This document shows, piece after piece, positions 13,379-25,600 of a stretch of DNA of 64,000 nucleotides; position 1 is the first letter of the stretch, and the number at the start of each line of letters is the position of its first letter. The notes under the pieces are model-generated. The model did not search any database. It had not been told where the DNA came from and saw nothing but the letters and a program-made list of their open reading frames with translations. The position numbers and the translations under genes were made by a program. This stretch comes from Patagioenas fasciata (Eukaryota; Chordata; Aves; Columbiformes; Columbidae), in assembly GCF_037038585.1 (NCBI RefSeq), contig NC_092520.1, forward strand, positions 16,189,001-16,253,000, given 5' to 3'.

Positions 13379-14246
13379 CAAAAAAGGGATCCTGTTGGTT
13401 TTCGGTTAATCTCTACCCATACCCTAGCAGCAATGGCAAATCTCAACAAAACTAACTATTCCTATTCTAAAATTGGGAGAGCTGATCAACTGCAGTCCTC
13501 AAGAAAATTACCTTTAAAAGCATACAAAATTTCACTCTCAGAATTGTATTTTGAGACATTTGATTAAAACCAAACCAATAATTAACTATGCAGAGAAAAC
13601 TTGTGTTTGAACTCCTCGAGATCTGTGATCGGCATCTTCCGTTGTGGAATCTGTGTTCTTGTGCTGTTTATATTGAAAGACCATCCTACACCACGTTTCA
13701 GATTACTCCTGTTTCAGTGTCTTTAACAGTAAATTTCAGTCTTCTGCTAGGAATGTGTGGTACATAGGTGAGGGAACAGTGGAAATGATATAGATAAGTT
13801 TGTGCAACAAATCATTGGTTTGGATGGGTTTTTTGAGGGGGTGGTGGTTGTTGGGGTTTTTTGTTTGTTTTTTTAGTAATAAAACCATGCATTAATATAA
13901 AGCTTAAAAACCAGCAAATAAAATAATGGGGAAAAGCACTTCTTAATGAGATATATGGATTAAAAAAATATATATTAAAAAGCATTGCTGTTTGTCTGGC
14001 TTGTAAATGAAAATTGAAGAAGTCTTATTGCATACATCCATGTAGAGTTACAATGTGCCTGTTGCACAGAAACTGAACCAGAGTAGTACAATGGTTTTTC
14101 CAGTTCTACCAATGCACATCTTAGTTTCTTAGGACTGGCAGTAAACATATTAAAAAAAATAAAAGAATAAAACCTACACAAAACAAAACCGAAAAACCTA
14201 AACATAAAAGAGATATACTTTAATGCTGTCATATATAATGCTGTGA

Positions 14247-14274
14247 AATATATATATACATACACACACACACA
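14247..14274. repeat. TA/CA microsatellite
   Basis: A short alternating TA tract passes into a CA run. Confidence 0.8.
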
Positions 14275-14847
14275 TTTTAATGCTGTAGGACTCAGCTGTG
14301 GTCTGGTATGCATTCTGTAGCTGATACTCCAAGGTCTGAGCTTAGTTTTAAAAAGTTCTAACAATATGTGTAAACTACATTGGACTGGAGTCAGCAAGGT
14401 GTGTGTGTCGTAGTTTTGTGGTTGCTTTTCTTGAGGTTGTTTTTGGGTGTTTTTTTGGTTAGGGGTTTTTATTTATTTTTTTTTTTAAATAAAAAAGCAA
14501 TCATTGATCTGTTAGCCAATATGTGTTATGCTATCGTGGACAATATGCTAGTAATGCTTTTTGAGATGAAATTTTGTTGCCTTTATATAGAATCTTTTTT
14601 TTCCCCTTGTAATTTATCAGATCAAAAAACCTCTAGCTGAACTGGAAGATTGGATATACTGTGGCTTTTGGGCAGAGTGTTGAGAGGAAAACAGCCTGGA
14701 TTATTGTCGCTGCATATAAGTGTGCAATTTTTAAGCTTACAGGCATTCGACAGAGTTTCAGTCTGTTCAAGCCTTTAACAGAGTTTAAAAACTGCACAAA
14801 ATCAACACCTTAGTGTAGACAACTTTTAATGAGGGATCAGAATATTA

Positions 14848-14901
14848 ATTTTAGTTTATTAACACTGTAATAAACCTAGTAAATTTAGTTTATTAACAGT
14901 G
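14848..14901 (+). repeat. Local direct repeat (two ~20-bp units)
   Basis: ATTTTAGTTTATTAACACTG and AATTTAGTTTATTAACAGTG occur 34 bp apart in tandem orientation. It is probably a small local duplication. Confidence 0.75.
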
Positions 14902-14966
14902 CAAATTTTGTACATCTGGTATTCAGAAGTTACTACAAGAAAAACATACTGAGCTCACCTCATGTA

Positions 14967-15026
14967 AGTAATAAGGCATAACATTTATTCTTGTCTTTCT
15001 TGAATCCAAGTTCTATTATGAACCTC
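14967..15026 (+). repeat. 60-bp duplicated sequence, copy 2
   Basis: Direct copy of 13319-13378, starting 1,648 bp downstream, with five substitutions and no indel. The flanks are unrelated. Confidence 0.85.
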
Positions 15027-18000
15027 ATGGCTGACCTGTGAGTGACTTTTAATGTTCCCATGAAACTGTTCTCAGTAACCGTTTGATCAAAGAATGCTAC
15101 ATATAAAATGGGGAAAAATGCTTTTACTAAAGCAAAGTGTTTTAGATCTAAAGTGAGGAATTGGTAAATATTCTGAGTTGTTCTATTTTAAAGTGGGATA
15201 TCTAACAGCAGAACTAGTATACTTATGCAGTATAATTCTTATTTAGATGGTTTGTTGTGACTCTCACTGTTACTGCCACAGGTAAAATCAGAATAAGTAC
15301 TTGTCTGTCCTCAGAAGTTTTGTAAGTACACCTGTGCAAGCAAAAATCTCCGATGACCTACATCAATAAAATAAATAATAAAAAGTACAAGCTTTGCTAA
15401 GAAAAGGGTGATCACGTAATTTTGTTCATAACTATTCACACCACACTTCAGGTTTTTTGGGTGGTTTTGTTGTTGTCAACAGCTTGCAAGTTCTTAAAGC
15501 ACAGCTGCCAGCAACATTGAAGTGTAGAGCAAGGTACAAATTCATACAGCATGTAGTGTGAGGGAGGACTTATAGGAAGACTGAAATAGAAAGGAACTGA
15601 AAAATAATGCAGAATTGGCATTTCCTAATTTCTTTCTTGTGTTGAAGCACAGTGTATCATGCTTTTTAGTGGCAAAACTAGTATGCTACTGCTTGGTTTT
15701 CTATAGTCAAGTTATGCTTGATATAGAAGCTTTGGAGGAGGGTTAGGCTTGTTTTGCGCTGTTTTTTGCTCAGGAAATACAGGTGGCTGGTTTGTTTGCC
15801 ATAGGCAAAGCAGGATGATGAAGAACACTGCGTGTCTGACCAACAGGAGTTGATGTGGGGAAACAAGAAAACAAGAAACGTGTAGGTGCAGGTCTGCTAG
15901 TAAAGGAATTTGTCAAGTTTTATTCTTGGAGGAACTGATACTAACAAAGAATTCAAGCCTGTACCATTGTCTGTCTTCAGATATTCTACTAGACATTTGA
16001 AAGTGAATAAACTAGTATTTTACAAACTTTCTAAAGTTCAAGGCTTTTTAAAAAAAAATCTCTTCTTCTTGGTTCCTTATGTAAATAGTTACTGCAGTTA
16101 TGGTTCATCTCAAACACCAGAATGAAAAATGAAGTTGTTCCTTGCTACACACAGCTCCTTTTTTTGATTTATGACTTGTTCTTCCAGTTGACCAGCTTGG
16201 TTTAACTGCTGTGCTGCGCAAAACTAAAGTAAACTTTGACTGCTTTAATTAACTTTCTTATTATATAATGATAGAGCAAATAGTTTCAGCGTATGTGTTT
16301 GTTACAGAAAGTTGTATTCAACTCATTTGTGAACGTTTTGTTGACCCATATGTATAAAATCGGATACATAAATCCAAAGGTATACAATTTTATTCTAATC
16401 AGAAGTCAGAATTATAACACAGAAATGTGTGTTAAGAAATAAATACCATTAAAATTCTCAGTGTTAAATATAGAACTTCAATGACTGAGACATCCTTGGA
16501 GTGAAAAGCTATGGTAGCATTAGATATTTTGAGTAAATCCAGTCAAGGACTTTGTATAGCATGGAATTTGTGTTCTTTCAAAGTAGAAATTATCAGCTGT
16601 GTCTGAGATCTAAGGTTGTAGTTCTGATTCTGGAAATGTTTGTATTGGAAGTTATTTCATGTGATATTTTTTAGTAGTCTTTAAAGAGTGACTGTACACA
16701 GCCCAGCCAATGTGACAAAAATCATGAAGTGACAGAAGAAGTCTCTATCATGAGTTTTTTGCTTTTTTTCATATTTCAGGTTCTGATCTGTTTTTTCGCT
16801 CTAGTAGCACAAGATGTGCTACTGGTGGTTATGTCACTCAGTAACAACAGCAACAAAGACAGTCAAAATTGGTGACTTTAATTTCCTTTTGTAATATTGT
16901 TCTATGTCAGGACACAAGCTTTTTGATTGTACAGCTGATTGAAACCAGTTTTCAGGTTTTTAGAGGTTGAGTACTTCTTTACTGAATTATTTGGAATAAT
17001 AATATTACGATTGTTTAATGGAAGTCTAGTATTTTAACTCTTTATTCAATATACTTCTGTTTGTTGAATCCATTTTCATTGCAAGGTTATGTTTTTCTTC
17101 ATTCTGAGAAACATATTTGGAACTCAGTGATGCAGCTTGGCTTCTTAAAGAAAATGGGGAGGGTTAAAAGGATAATTTGTTTAATCAGTGCTTATAGCAT
17201 GCTGTTGAGGCAAACAGTGGATTTCTATTGATTGTGCCGATTCAACTACTTCTTATAAGGAAAGCCTGTGTGCCTAAGGTCTTTATTTCTGATTGGGCTT
17301 TGACCTCTCTGATCAAGTCCATCAGTAGTTATTTGCTGGGCAAATATGTCAACGCTGTAGAAGAAACTGGTGGTTAAGACTGCAAAATCTCAAAGTTGCT
17401 GTAGGTTTGATTCTAGGAACAATGACATATACACAGCTCCATTGTGTGTGTGAGTGGTCTTATGTCACTTAAGCTGCTTAGAGTTCATACTAAATACATT
17501 TCTGTGTTATTGCAAGCCTTAGAGATCTTCCACTGGTTGCTTTTGCAAATCAAAATCACACAACTTGAAGTTCAACCTGCTGTTGTTTTTACTAGTACAT
17601 CAGATTTTAGGCTGCACAAACGAGTCCAACCTGGCTGAAAAACTCAGGTGGTGTTGTTTTAGAAAGATGCACCTTCCAGCAAATGCAAGAGATGTTGGAA
17701 ACAGTAGATATGGCTGTCACCTAGTTTGACCTTCTTGATTAAGGCCAGTAATGTAATCCATGAATTTCACTGTTGACAATATGTACATTTATTCTTAACA
17801 AATACTGTTCTGTTTAAATGTTTGCTTTCAGTGAAGTCTTGCAAAGATGGTGCAGGAGAAACTGAATATTGTTTCTCCATGAAATGGCGATAGAATTCTG
17901 GAATTAGTTTCTCATTTGAGAGATCAGGCAGAATATTGGATTTGTTTTAGAGAAACAAAGGAATAATGGAAAATAAATGGAAATAATATTTAAAAGAAGG

Positions 18001-20114
18001 AAAAAAAAAAAGCATGAATACTCCAATGGAAGTGAGATTTAATTTTTTTTTTAATAAGCTCAGAGAAAATGCGCCAGATAAAAATGAGTTCCTGCAGTCT
18101 ATAAAGGTAGCAGCTTGCTTGTTGACTTTACTTTCCAAAGTCAATGCAATCTATCCAGACACATTATAAAACTGATTTTAATCCGCATATAAGTATTAGT
18201 TTGAAACTTCCCAACTTCTTGTGGTGTTAATTAGCCGTGTTTTATTAATTAATAACATTTAAACCAAAAACGAGTTAGTTACTTCACAGCTGTTTGCGGT
18301 AGAGAGAGGCAGTGGGCTAAATTGGAGGCCTGGTTTTCTTGACAGGGATTTCATAACATTTCCCACACAGTACTTTACTTGTCTCAGGCTTTAGATAAAT
18401 ATGTGTCTAGATTTCTGCAGCTTCAATAATGTCCTGTTTACTGAAGCTCTGGTTTATAACTTCCTTTAGCGCGACTTTTCAAATCTGAGAGGTGGGTTAT
18501 GCAGTACGTTGTAAGAATAAAGGCTGCACTTGTATTTCTTTACCCAGGTCTAGTGATCAGTAAACATAATTGAAGATCAGCACCTTGTGGCGCTTTGGCA
18601 ATGGTTAGAACTCAGAAAGATGAAACACTAAAAGCACGTATCAAGTCTTTGAAAAGAAAAAAGATGCAGGTGCCGATTCCGGAAAGTGAAACTGGGACTG
18701 ATGTTTAAAAGGAAATTTGTTCTCTTGTGGTTGTGCCAGTCTGATAGGCATGTGATGTTCCTTTCTTCTTGAGGGAAGCAAAGGAAAACAATCATATGAA
18801 GACATGTTTTAACAGTGTCTTCCTTGGCACAGCTGTGTTCAGCCATGTTTTGAAGAATTCTGGCAAGTAAGACTTGGGCATTATCTGTGAGGCCGAATGA
18901 TGAGAAATTTTGAATAAATGGTGTGAGGAAATACATGCAACATACTGAAATTATTATAGAACTGATTACTGCCTGAGGGTACGCTTCACAACAAAAGCAT
19001 TAATTAAAAGCAGTGTTATCCTGGCAAGTCATGGAGAACAAGATCTGTTCTTGTAACAGAAGTGTAATTGCAGTCTTGTCAAAATATGATTAGACCCTGT
19101 GGCAACTGAAAGAACATATTTCCAACATGGCTTGGCTTTTTGGAGTCAGTTTTCTATGCTTTAAGTAATTTAGTAGTTTTCCATCTACAACTTTTTATTT
19201 TAATTTTTGCAGTCAGGTTGAATAATGGTGTTTTTGTGAAGATCGGGAAAAAGTTAAACAAATGGGACCTGATGCCCTTCAGCATATTATTAAAGGGAGT
19301 AATACATTGTTTTTGCAAAGCTGTTTTATCCTCCTACAGTATAAACCTGATGGCTGCTTACTATGGAAAACTAGTAGGGAGAGTTGCATTATGGAGAAAC
19401 GATGTGATGGTCATTAATTTGACCCTCCTTTGTTTTAGAAGGTTATTTTCAACTTGAGTTAATGAAGCAAGAGATATGACAGACTATCTGAAACAGGTTT
19501 TACCAGCAGTGTGCTGGATGCAGTATGCTCAGCAATGTCATTCATACTCTTGGATCCAAGAAATGTTGCGTGTACTTGACTCCATGCTTTTGAAGGCTGT
19601 CTTTGCAGTGAGGCATGGCCATTTTGAAAGGGAGCACAGTTGTTGAGTGCTATCTTGTCGAGATATTAGCCACAAAAAGAATGAGTTCAAATACAGTCTT
19701 CATTATTTTAGCTATAAAAATTCAAATGGTAAACTCATTAAACAATCAGTCTGTACAGAATCTGTGTATGGATGTGTTTAATGTTGAGCTTGACTTGCAG
19801 TCTCTGTATTTTTGGTAACTGTTGGGGTGTATTTAGTTGTGTGGATTATAAGCATTTAGATCAGCTGATCACAGTTGACTTGCAGCTTCTTAGAGAACTT
19901 AAGTGTCCTTACCAGAGTTGCTTGGTGGTATTATGAAGACTTCAGTTCTGCTAGTTGCTTACATCTGGCAATAGTTTGAGAAGCCATAGTTTAATTATTT
20001 TTCTTCTTTATTTTTTATTTTTTTCCTAAAGCTACTCAAGAGTTTTTGAGATTTAATATTGTTGTTCACTAAGGTGGATTTTTCATCAATTTTATGGGAG
20101 GCAGGAGGAGTATC

Positions 20115-20130
20115 AAAAAAAAAAAAAAAA
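20115..20130. repeat. Poly-A tract (16 A)
   Basis: A pure A run in intron 2. Confidence 0.85.
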
Positions 20131-21261
20131 TTACTTGGTGGGTCCGAAGATGTTGAACTTCAGCTTTCTGAAGCCTGTTATAGAAGTGACTGAGCCAGTT
20201 TGCTTTTTCAAATAAATAGTAATTGAACCACTTTGATTCTTAAAATTGAGCAGTTATTTTGATAGTTGGTATACAAATGTTGAAAAACTTAAGTTCCCTT
20301 TCACTGCTGAATTACTTCATGAAACTTGTTTACTATGCAAAAGTTCATATCTTCTGTTGCCTTATTTTTTCTTCCTAAATTGGCTTTTTCTCTTGAAAAC
20401 ATTTTTCATCCATATGAATAAAAGGTAGTCTGCAGGAGCTGGCAGTTCAGCCTGACTGTAGGAACAAGGTAATCTTTGTTTAAATTAGTTCTTAATTGAC
20501 AGCTTCTCAGACTTTAATTAGAAGTAGATTTCTTTCTTCTCAAAAACCTTATTCTTGGGGAGTAACTTGAAACAAATACACTATTAGGTGGCTTAGTCAA
20601 AATCGAGTGTGATGTGAGAACTGCTGCTCCATGGATCACATGGTGTATATTGGTGACGTGAATCTAAGTGTTTTTTTCCTTAGTCCCTTCTGTCTTGGAT
20701 GTCTGAAGTAGGAACTTAGAGAACCCACTGGCTCCCATGTTCTTTAAAATGCTTGGAATTATGACTCAGTTTGCATATGGATATGTGAATTTTAGTGGTA
20801 GTCAGTATAGAAGCTACACAAATACATACTCTGTGTGTGTATGCGTGTCTGTGTATTTTGAAGTTTTCTGGTTGTGGAACTGCTAAGAAAATTAAAATAT
20901 ATAAAAGCTTTCATGGTTTAGAAACTGTAGCCTGTAGGAAAAGATTAGTCTTGACAATGCAGCATTGTCTATTGAGTCAATTAAGCATGTAGGTTTAGCT
21001 AGCTTGGGAACAAGTTCCAGCATGTGACATTATAAATAGCACTTTCACATAACAAATGTAGGCTTACTATGTGGGCCATAATTTCCCCTGCCACTTTACC
21101 AAGTTTTTTTGAGTCAACTGCACTGTTGCAGGATTTGAGTCCTGATGACTGTTGTGGGGTGCTACTGCTATGTGCTTGGGGGAGGCTCTTGGATCAAATT
21201 AAGGTGAAGTTGGTCAAAGTGTTAAAGTGTTGTCTTTCCTCTTGATTTCCTGGGCATGTGC

Positions 21262-21296
21262 TTTTTTTTCTTTTTTTTTTTTTTTTTTTCCTTTTT
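21262..21296. repeat. Poly-T tract, 19-T core
   Basis: T runs broken by single C bases. The longest pure stretch is 21271-21289. No splice-like AG with an exon follows. Confidence 0.85.
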
Positions 21297-22315
21297 ATGT
21301 ATAGGTAGAAATGGAACCTTGTGGCCCACTGACTCAAAAAATCCTTAAAAGAGTACTGAATTTCCAACCTGTCCCACTTCTCATTGGCTCAAATACATTC
21401 TGACCACCTAATTGCTTATTCTAGCAAAAAGTAATAACACTTAGAAGAAATAAGACCTGTACAGATTGTCATAGCTTTGTTTTGTTAATAGACCATCTCT
21501 CAGGCTAAGGTCAGCATCTTCCGAGGTGGTAGTTTTCCAAAGGTGATCAATGGCTATCTGGTCTCCCTTTAGATGTGAAGCAGTGGCAAATGAAAGGATT
21601 TCTCTGCAGCAAGCAGCGAGTGGGGAAACCTGGTCTTTGTAGTAGCTTGTGGCTGTGATAGACCTGGCTTCCCTGCTGGCTGTGATTTTGTTTTATCTTC
21701 TGTGTTTGGATTTGGTTTTGTACTAGAAAAACCTTTTATTTTTCCTCCTTTCACCTCCTCTCTCAATCCTGTTGTATGTATTTGGTGGAGAACTGTTAGG
21801 ACTGGATCTCATTCAGCGTGAACTCCAAATCAGATTTCTCTTTGCATTTATAAAAACAGGCAACAGACATTCCAGTAGCTTTCAGTGTAACTCCTTATTT
21901 CAGGTGGTATTTGTAATGTGCCTAAATGGGTTTCCCAGTTGAAAAAATGAAACTTTATTACCTCTTGTAAAATATTTTGCAGTGTTAAATGCTGTCAACT
22001 TTGCTGTGCCTCCTCCCTGTACCACTAGAAGAAGTCTAAACAGCTTTTGGTCAAATTGAACAGGTGTGATCCCTGCTGAAAAGAAAAGTCTATTACAAAC
22101 AAATCATGTATGTTTTAGCCTTGATTTAAAGTATAGCTCTCATTAGCCTTTCCCATAGTTGTACAACAGACATATAAGAACAGTGTAGTCAGCTGGCATA
22201 ATTGACTTTAAAAAATATTTAGTTGTTTTTTTGGCTACTTTAGGGGAAATCACATTCCAAGTTTTGAAATTGAATGTCTTCAGAAGAATGCATTTGCCTT
22301 TTAGACAGTCTGAGC

Positions 22316-22662
22316 TGGTGGTTTCCACCATGGGGTGCCTGCAGTTCCAGGACTGTCTTAGTCCTTTGGGGTGAGGGAAGAAACTGTTCTGTGTTAATAT
22401 ATGTATATACACACATATATATATATACACACACACACATATATATATACACATGTATATATATATGTGTGTGTATATATATATTTTTTTAATGTATTTT
22501 ATCTTTAGCTCATCCTTTTTAGTTTTCTGGTTTTTGTGTATGTTATACAATGTGCCTAATATATTGTGCATGTATATTGTTTCTAAATATATTTATATTG
22601 GGGGTACATACTCAAATCTTTTACTGGTAGGGTTCGTGGTCAAAAAAGTTGGGAAACCACTG
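22316..22662. mobile_element. Non-autonomous hAT-like DNA transposon, ~347 bp
   Basis: The right end, read on the reverse strand, starts CAGTGGTTTCCCAAC, a typical hAT/Charlie-type terminal inverted repeat. The left end, TGGTGGTTTCCACCA, matches it over an 11-bp core (nine identical bases in a row). Directly outside are the 8-bp sequences GTCTGAGC (22308-22315) and GTCTAAGC (22663-22670), identical at seven positions, as expected for a hAT target-site duplication. No transposase frame is present; the open frames over it come from the TA/CA repeat. The element would have depended on a transposase supplied elsewhere. The inner half holds a large TA/CA hairpin. The family name is not assigned. 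Confidence 0.6.
22396..22485. repeat. TA/CA/TG compound microsatellite with inverted-repeat structure
   Basis: Alternating TA and CA blocks (about 22415-22452) are followed by their near reverse complement, TA and TG blocks (about 22455-22485). A stem of about 30 bp with almost no loop can form. This produces the Tyr/Ile/Val-rich false open frames seen on both strands. Confidence 0.85.
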
Positions 22663-22670
22663 GTCTAAGC

Positions 22671-25600
22671 TACCTTGTAACAAGCATTTTGGCACATGCA
22701 TTTTTGTTGGGTTCTCAGTCCTGCTTCCCTTTCCTATGGGAAAACCTCTATGTTCTCCTCTAACTTTATATTTAAAACATTAGGAATAAAGCATTTTGCA
22801 GTTTTGGTTTTAGTTGAACAGATTGACCTGCATGGGTGTACGCATGAACATTCAAACGGTGGTAAGATTGCTTTGATTCAGTTGTTCTGGTGTAAGCATG
22901 TTAGGAGTTACATTTTTACATGATGTCAGAATTGAAATTTCCAAGAAATACTGGCTACTTTCAAACAACAGAACGATAAGTTTACAAGTGTTTATAGGCT
23001 GAATACGAAAAATAAAACCTGTCATAGTTTAAGCTAAAACCCTAATTTTGGAGGTCAGATGTGGTATTTGATGGGTTGAGGGATCTGTACTGCTGAACGA
23101 GAAAGTGTAAAACTGGCTGATTTTGATCTACATCCTTGTTTTTGTTCTTATTCTTCTCCTTTCATGGTCTGTGTCATCAATTAATGTAATTTTTTGTTAA
23201 TTTAGAAATTAGGAGCTTATCGACCTCTTGGTTACATCATAAGTCATAAAACTAAAAGCGACTGAGGTACATAATGAAATGTTTAAGCTTTTTGGCATAC
23301 ATGAAACTCCTTTCAATTCAAATTTTGAGAAAGGTGTTCGGGCTCTTTTTTAGCATTTTTTCTGTAGTTTTAACTTGCTCAAAAAAAAAAGGCAGCAGCT
23401 CTGGACATCTTTCTTCTATACAGTTTTGGGATTGATATAGGGCACTTCATACTACATCCACTTGAATGATTCTTGTGTTGAGTCCTGTATCCAGGAATTA
23501 CTCATCATTTTCTTTAAAATATCTTTTTGAAGGGGTTTGGTTTCCAAAACTGTCTTGGAAGTTCCTCCTGCAATACATACAGCAGAAAGAAGTGACTGGT
23601 TACAGTGTGTCTGTTCCTTGGCCCAGTTGTGTCATCATTAAAGAATTACAGCAATCTGAACTTTTAACATAAAAACTTACAAAACCATAGTCCTGAACTT
23701 TAGCCTTCTCCGATGTTACAGGTTTGGGTGGAGTCTTGGTCCTTCTGCTTACAGAGGGTGGTTTTTTTTGTTCATTTATTAGTGTCTTCTGTTGGTTTTG
23801 ATACCCTTGGATATTTTAAGTATTTGTTTAGTTTTTGGTTTTTTTCATGCCCCTTAGCTGTGGTGTGTATAAGAGTAAAAGAGCTGCAGTAAGGTGATGT
23901 TGCTCCACCTTGTCCAGATACTGAATTTAATTCCTTCAATAGGAGTGAGTTAATAGTCTCAAAGTAGCAACCTCTCAGAAAATGTGGTTCTATCAGCAGA
24001 GCCCCCTCGTGTGGATTCAGTAGGTGACAGCTAAAGGAAGTTTGTTGTCTTCTATCAACTGGGTAAGAAAGGCAAGGCCAGAAGTGCCTTAATCTGCACA
24101 GCATATACCATGGGAGACTTTTTGTCTGCGTAGCAACATCAGCCAGAAGGTTAAGAATTTTTGTCCCATACTAATGTGGTCAAAGGTGTGCCTGCCACCA
24201 AAATACATGGTATTGCAAAAAGATGGATCCAGTTTCAAAGACACAGCGATTTCAAATTGGGTCCATCTTTTTGAAACACCCTGTAGTATGTGTTACTGAC
24301 TTTTGACTCAATTCTTTCTCCTCTTGGGTTTTATCGTTGTGGCAAGTTTGAATGATATGTGATCTGTTGGCACTGTGAATGTTTCAGGTGATCTGGTGAC
24401 GGTGTCTTCTGCAAGCTGGCTTTGGTACAGGGGCTGAGGAGGCGTGGTAGGTGTTAGGTGTGCTGGCCTCTGTAGCCACCTCCAAAGAAGCTTGAGAGGT
24501 TTGGTGAAGTTTTCAGGCAAAAATGGTGTCTCTTATTACACCATCTGAAAAGAAAAAAGGCACGTGTTGGTCGTAAAAACTCTCCTGCAAAAGAGGAAGA
24601 GAGGAATTTGGTATTGTTTTTTACAAGTGTCTCAAATATTAATGATGATCAGGTGCAGCTCCTCTCTATATACTTGTTGCTTTTGTTATGGTATGGCTGT
24701 TGGGTGGATTTCTTCCTGCTCTCCTGATGCTTCTGAATTTGAATCTGGACTTGTAGGTTAAGCAGTTCTGGAGAACCCTTGAGGGGTCTGGACTTCTGGC
24801 TATATATTTTCATAGGTGAATAGAACAAAGTAACTGGGTCAAAAATCCCCCTTACAATTCTATGCTTTTGTATGACTTACGCTATTTTTTCTTCAATGAT
24901 GTATTTTAGTGTTTTCAGCTTAGTTTCTTTAGAATTCTGGCATTGTCAGTCATTTATTGCTGTCTCCAAATAGACAGGGTTCGTTTTTGTGAGCAGAGGT
25001 GACTGGATAGGAAGAAGCAGCCTTTTAATTCCTCCTAGGGAGAAAAAGCTGTAGTATGAGCTTCTCTGTTACTGGGCATTGTTGAATCTTGAGAGTACTT
25101 AAATAGGTTGAAATATCTAGTTAGTGGGTCTGTACAACTTGACTACTTCTGGAAGTACTTTTGACTCCTGGTAACACAATGAACTCAGAACAGCTGCAGA
25201 GGTGGGTTCAGCATCAAACACACTGATGGCTGAGTTTTAATTGGTTTCACTTGTCCAAACATCTGGGTGATGGCACTGGAGGCAGAACTTGACACCTACA
25301 GTTGTACAGAGAGGAAAGAGCCTGGCTTGACTTTCAGGGTGGTAAGAAAACTTTCGAGCAATCCTGAGAAACTTTTATTTGTAAAGTGATGTGAAATTGG
25401 GCCTCCAAAATATGAAGCCTCAAAAACCTCCTTCTTCAATATACAAATTTTATGCTGCTTTCCCCTACTTAAAGTAACATTGAATCTGTTTCCTAGGAAT
25501 AGGTGCTTTGAAGTGGCTGGGGCTTTCAGAGTATGCACTACAGGTTAAATTTTTTTATCTTGAAGGAAAACCTAAATAGTTGTGGCTCTCTGTGGATTGG

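Larger units (their letters stand above)
11401..22307 (+). other. YAP1: YAP1 intron 2, second segment (no gene seen)
   Basis: AT-rich intron. It contains a 60-bp sequence present twice (13319-13378 and 14967-15026), a short local direct repeat (14848-14901), a TA/CA tract (about 14247-14274), a 9-bp-arm hairpin (16803-16823), a 16-A run (20115-20130) and a T-rich tract (21262-21296). The longest open frame here (140 codons, minus strand, 13975-14397) is very rich in Phe, Tyr and Ser from AT-rich repeats and is not a credible gene. A weak CR1-like phrase around 17717-17750 is too diverged to call. Confidence 0.75.

Noticed and set aside
13975..14397. 140-codon minus-strand open frame
   Set aside because: AT-rich and microsatellite-derived composition, no domain, and no splice or conservation hint.
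17700..17760. Phrase resembling the antisense CR1 segment (cacctagtttgacc)
   Set aside because: Only about 30 bp resemble CR1, with many mismatches and no neighbouring CR1 blocks; not callable without an alignment.
22143..22571. 142-codon minus-strand open frame
   Set aside because: Its Tyr/Ile/Cys/Val-rich core is a translation of the TA/CA/TG microsatellite inside the hAT-like element.
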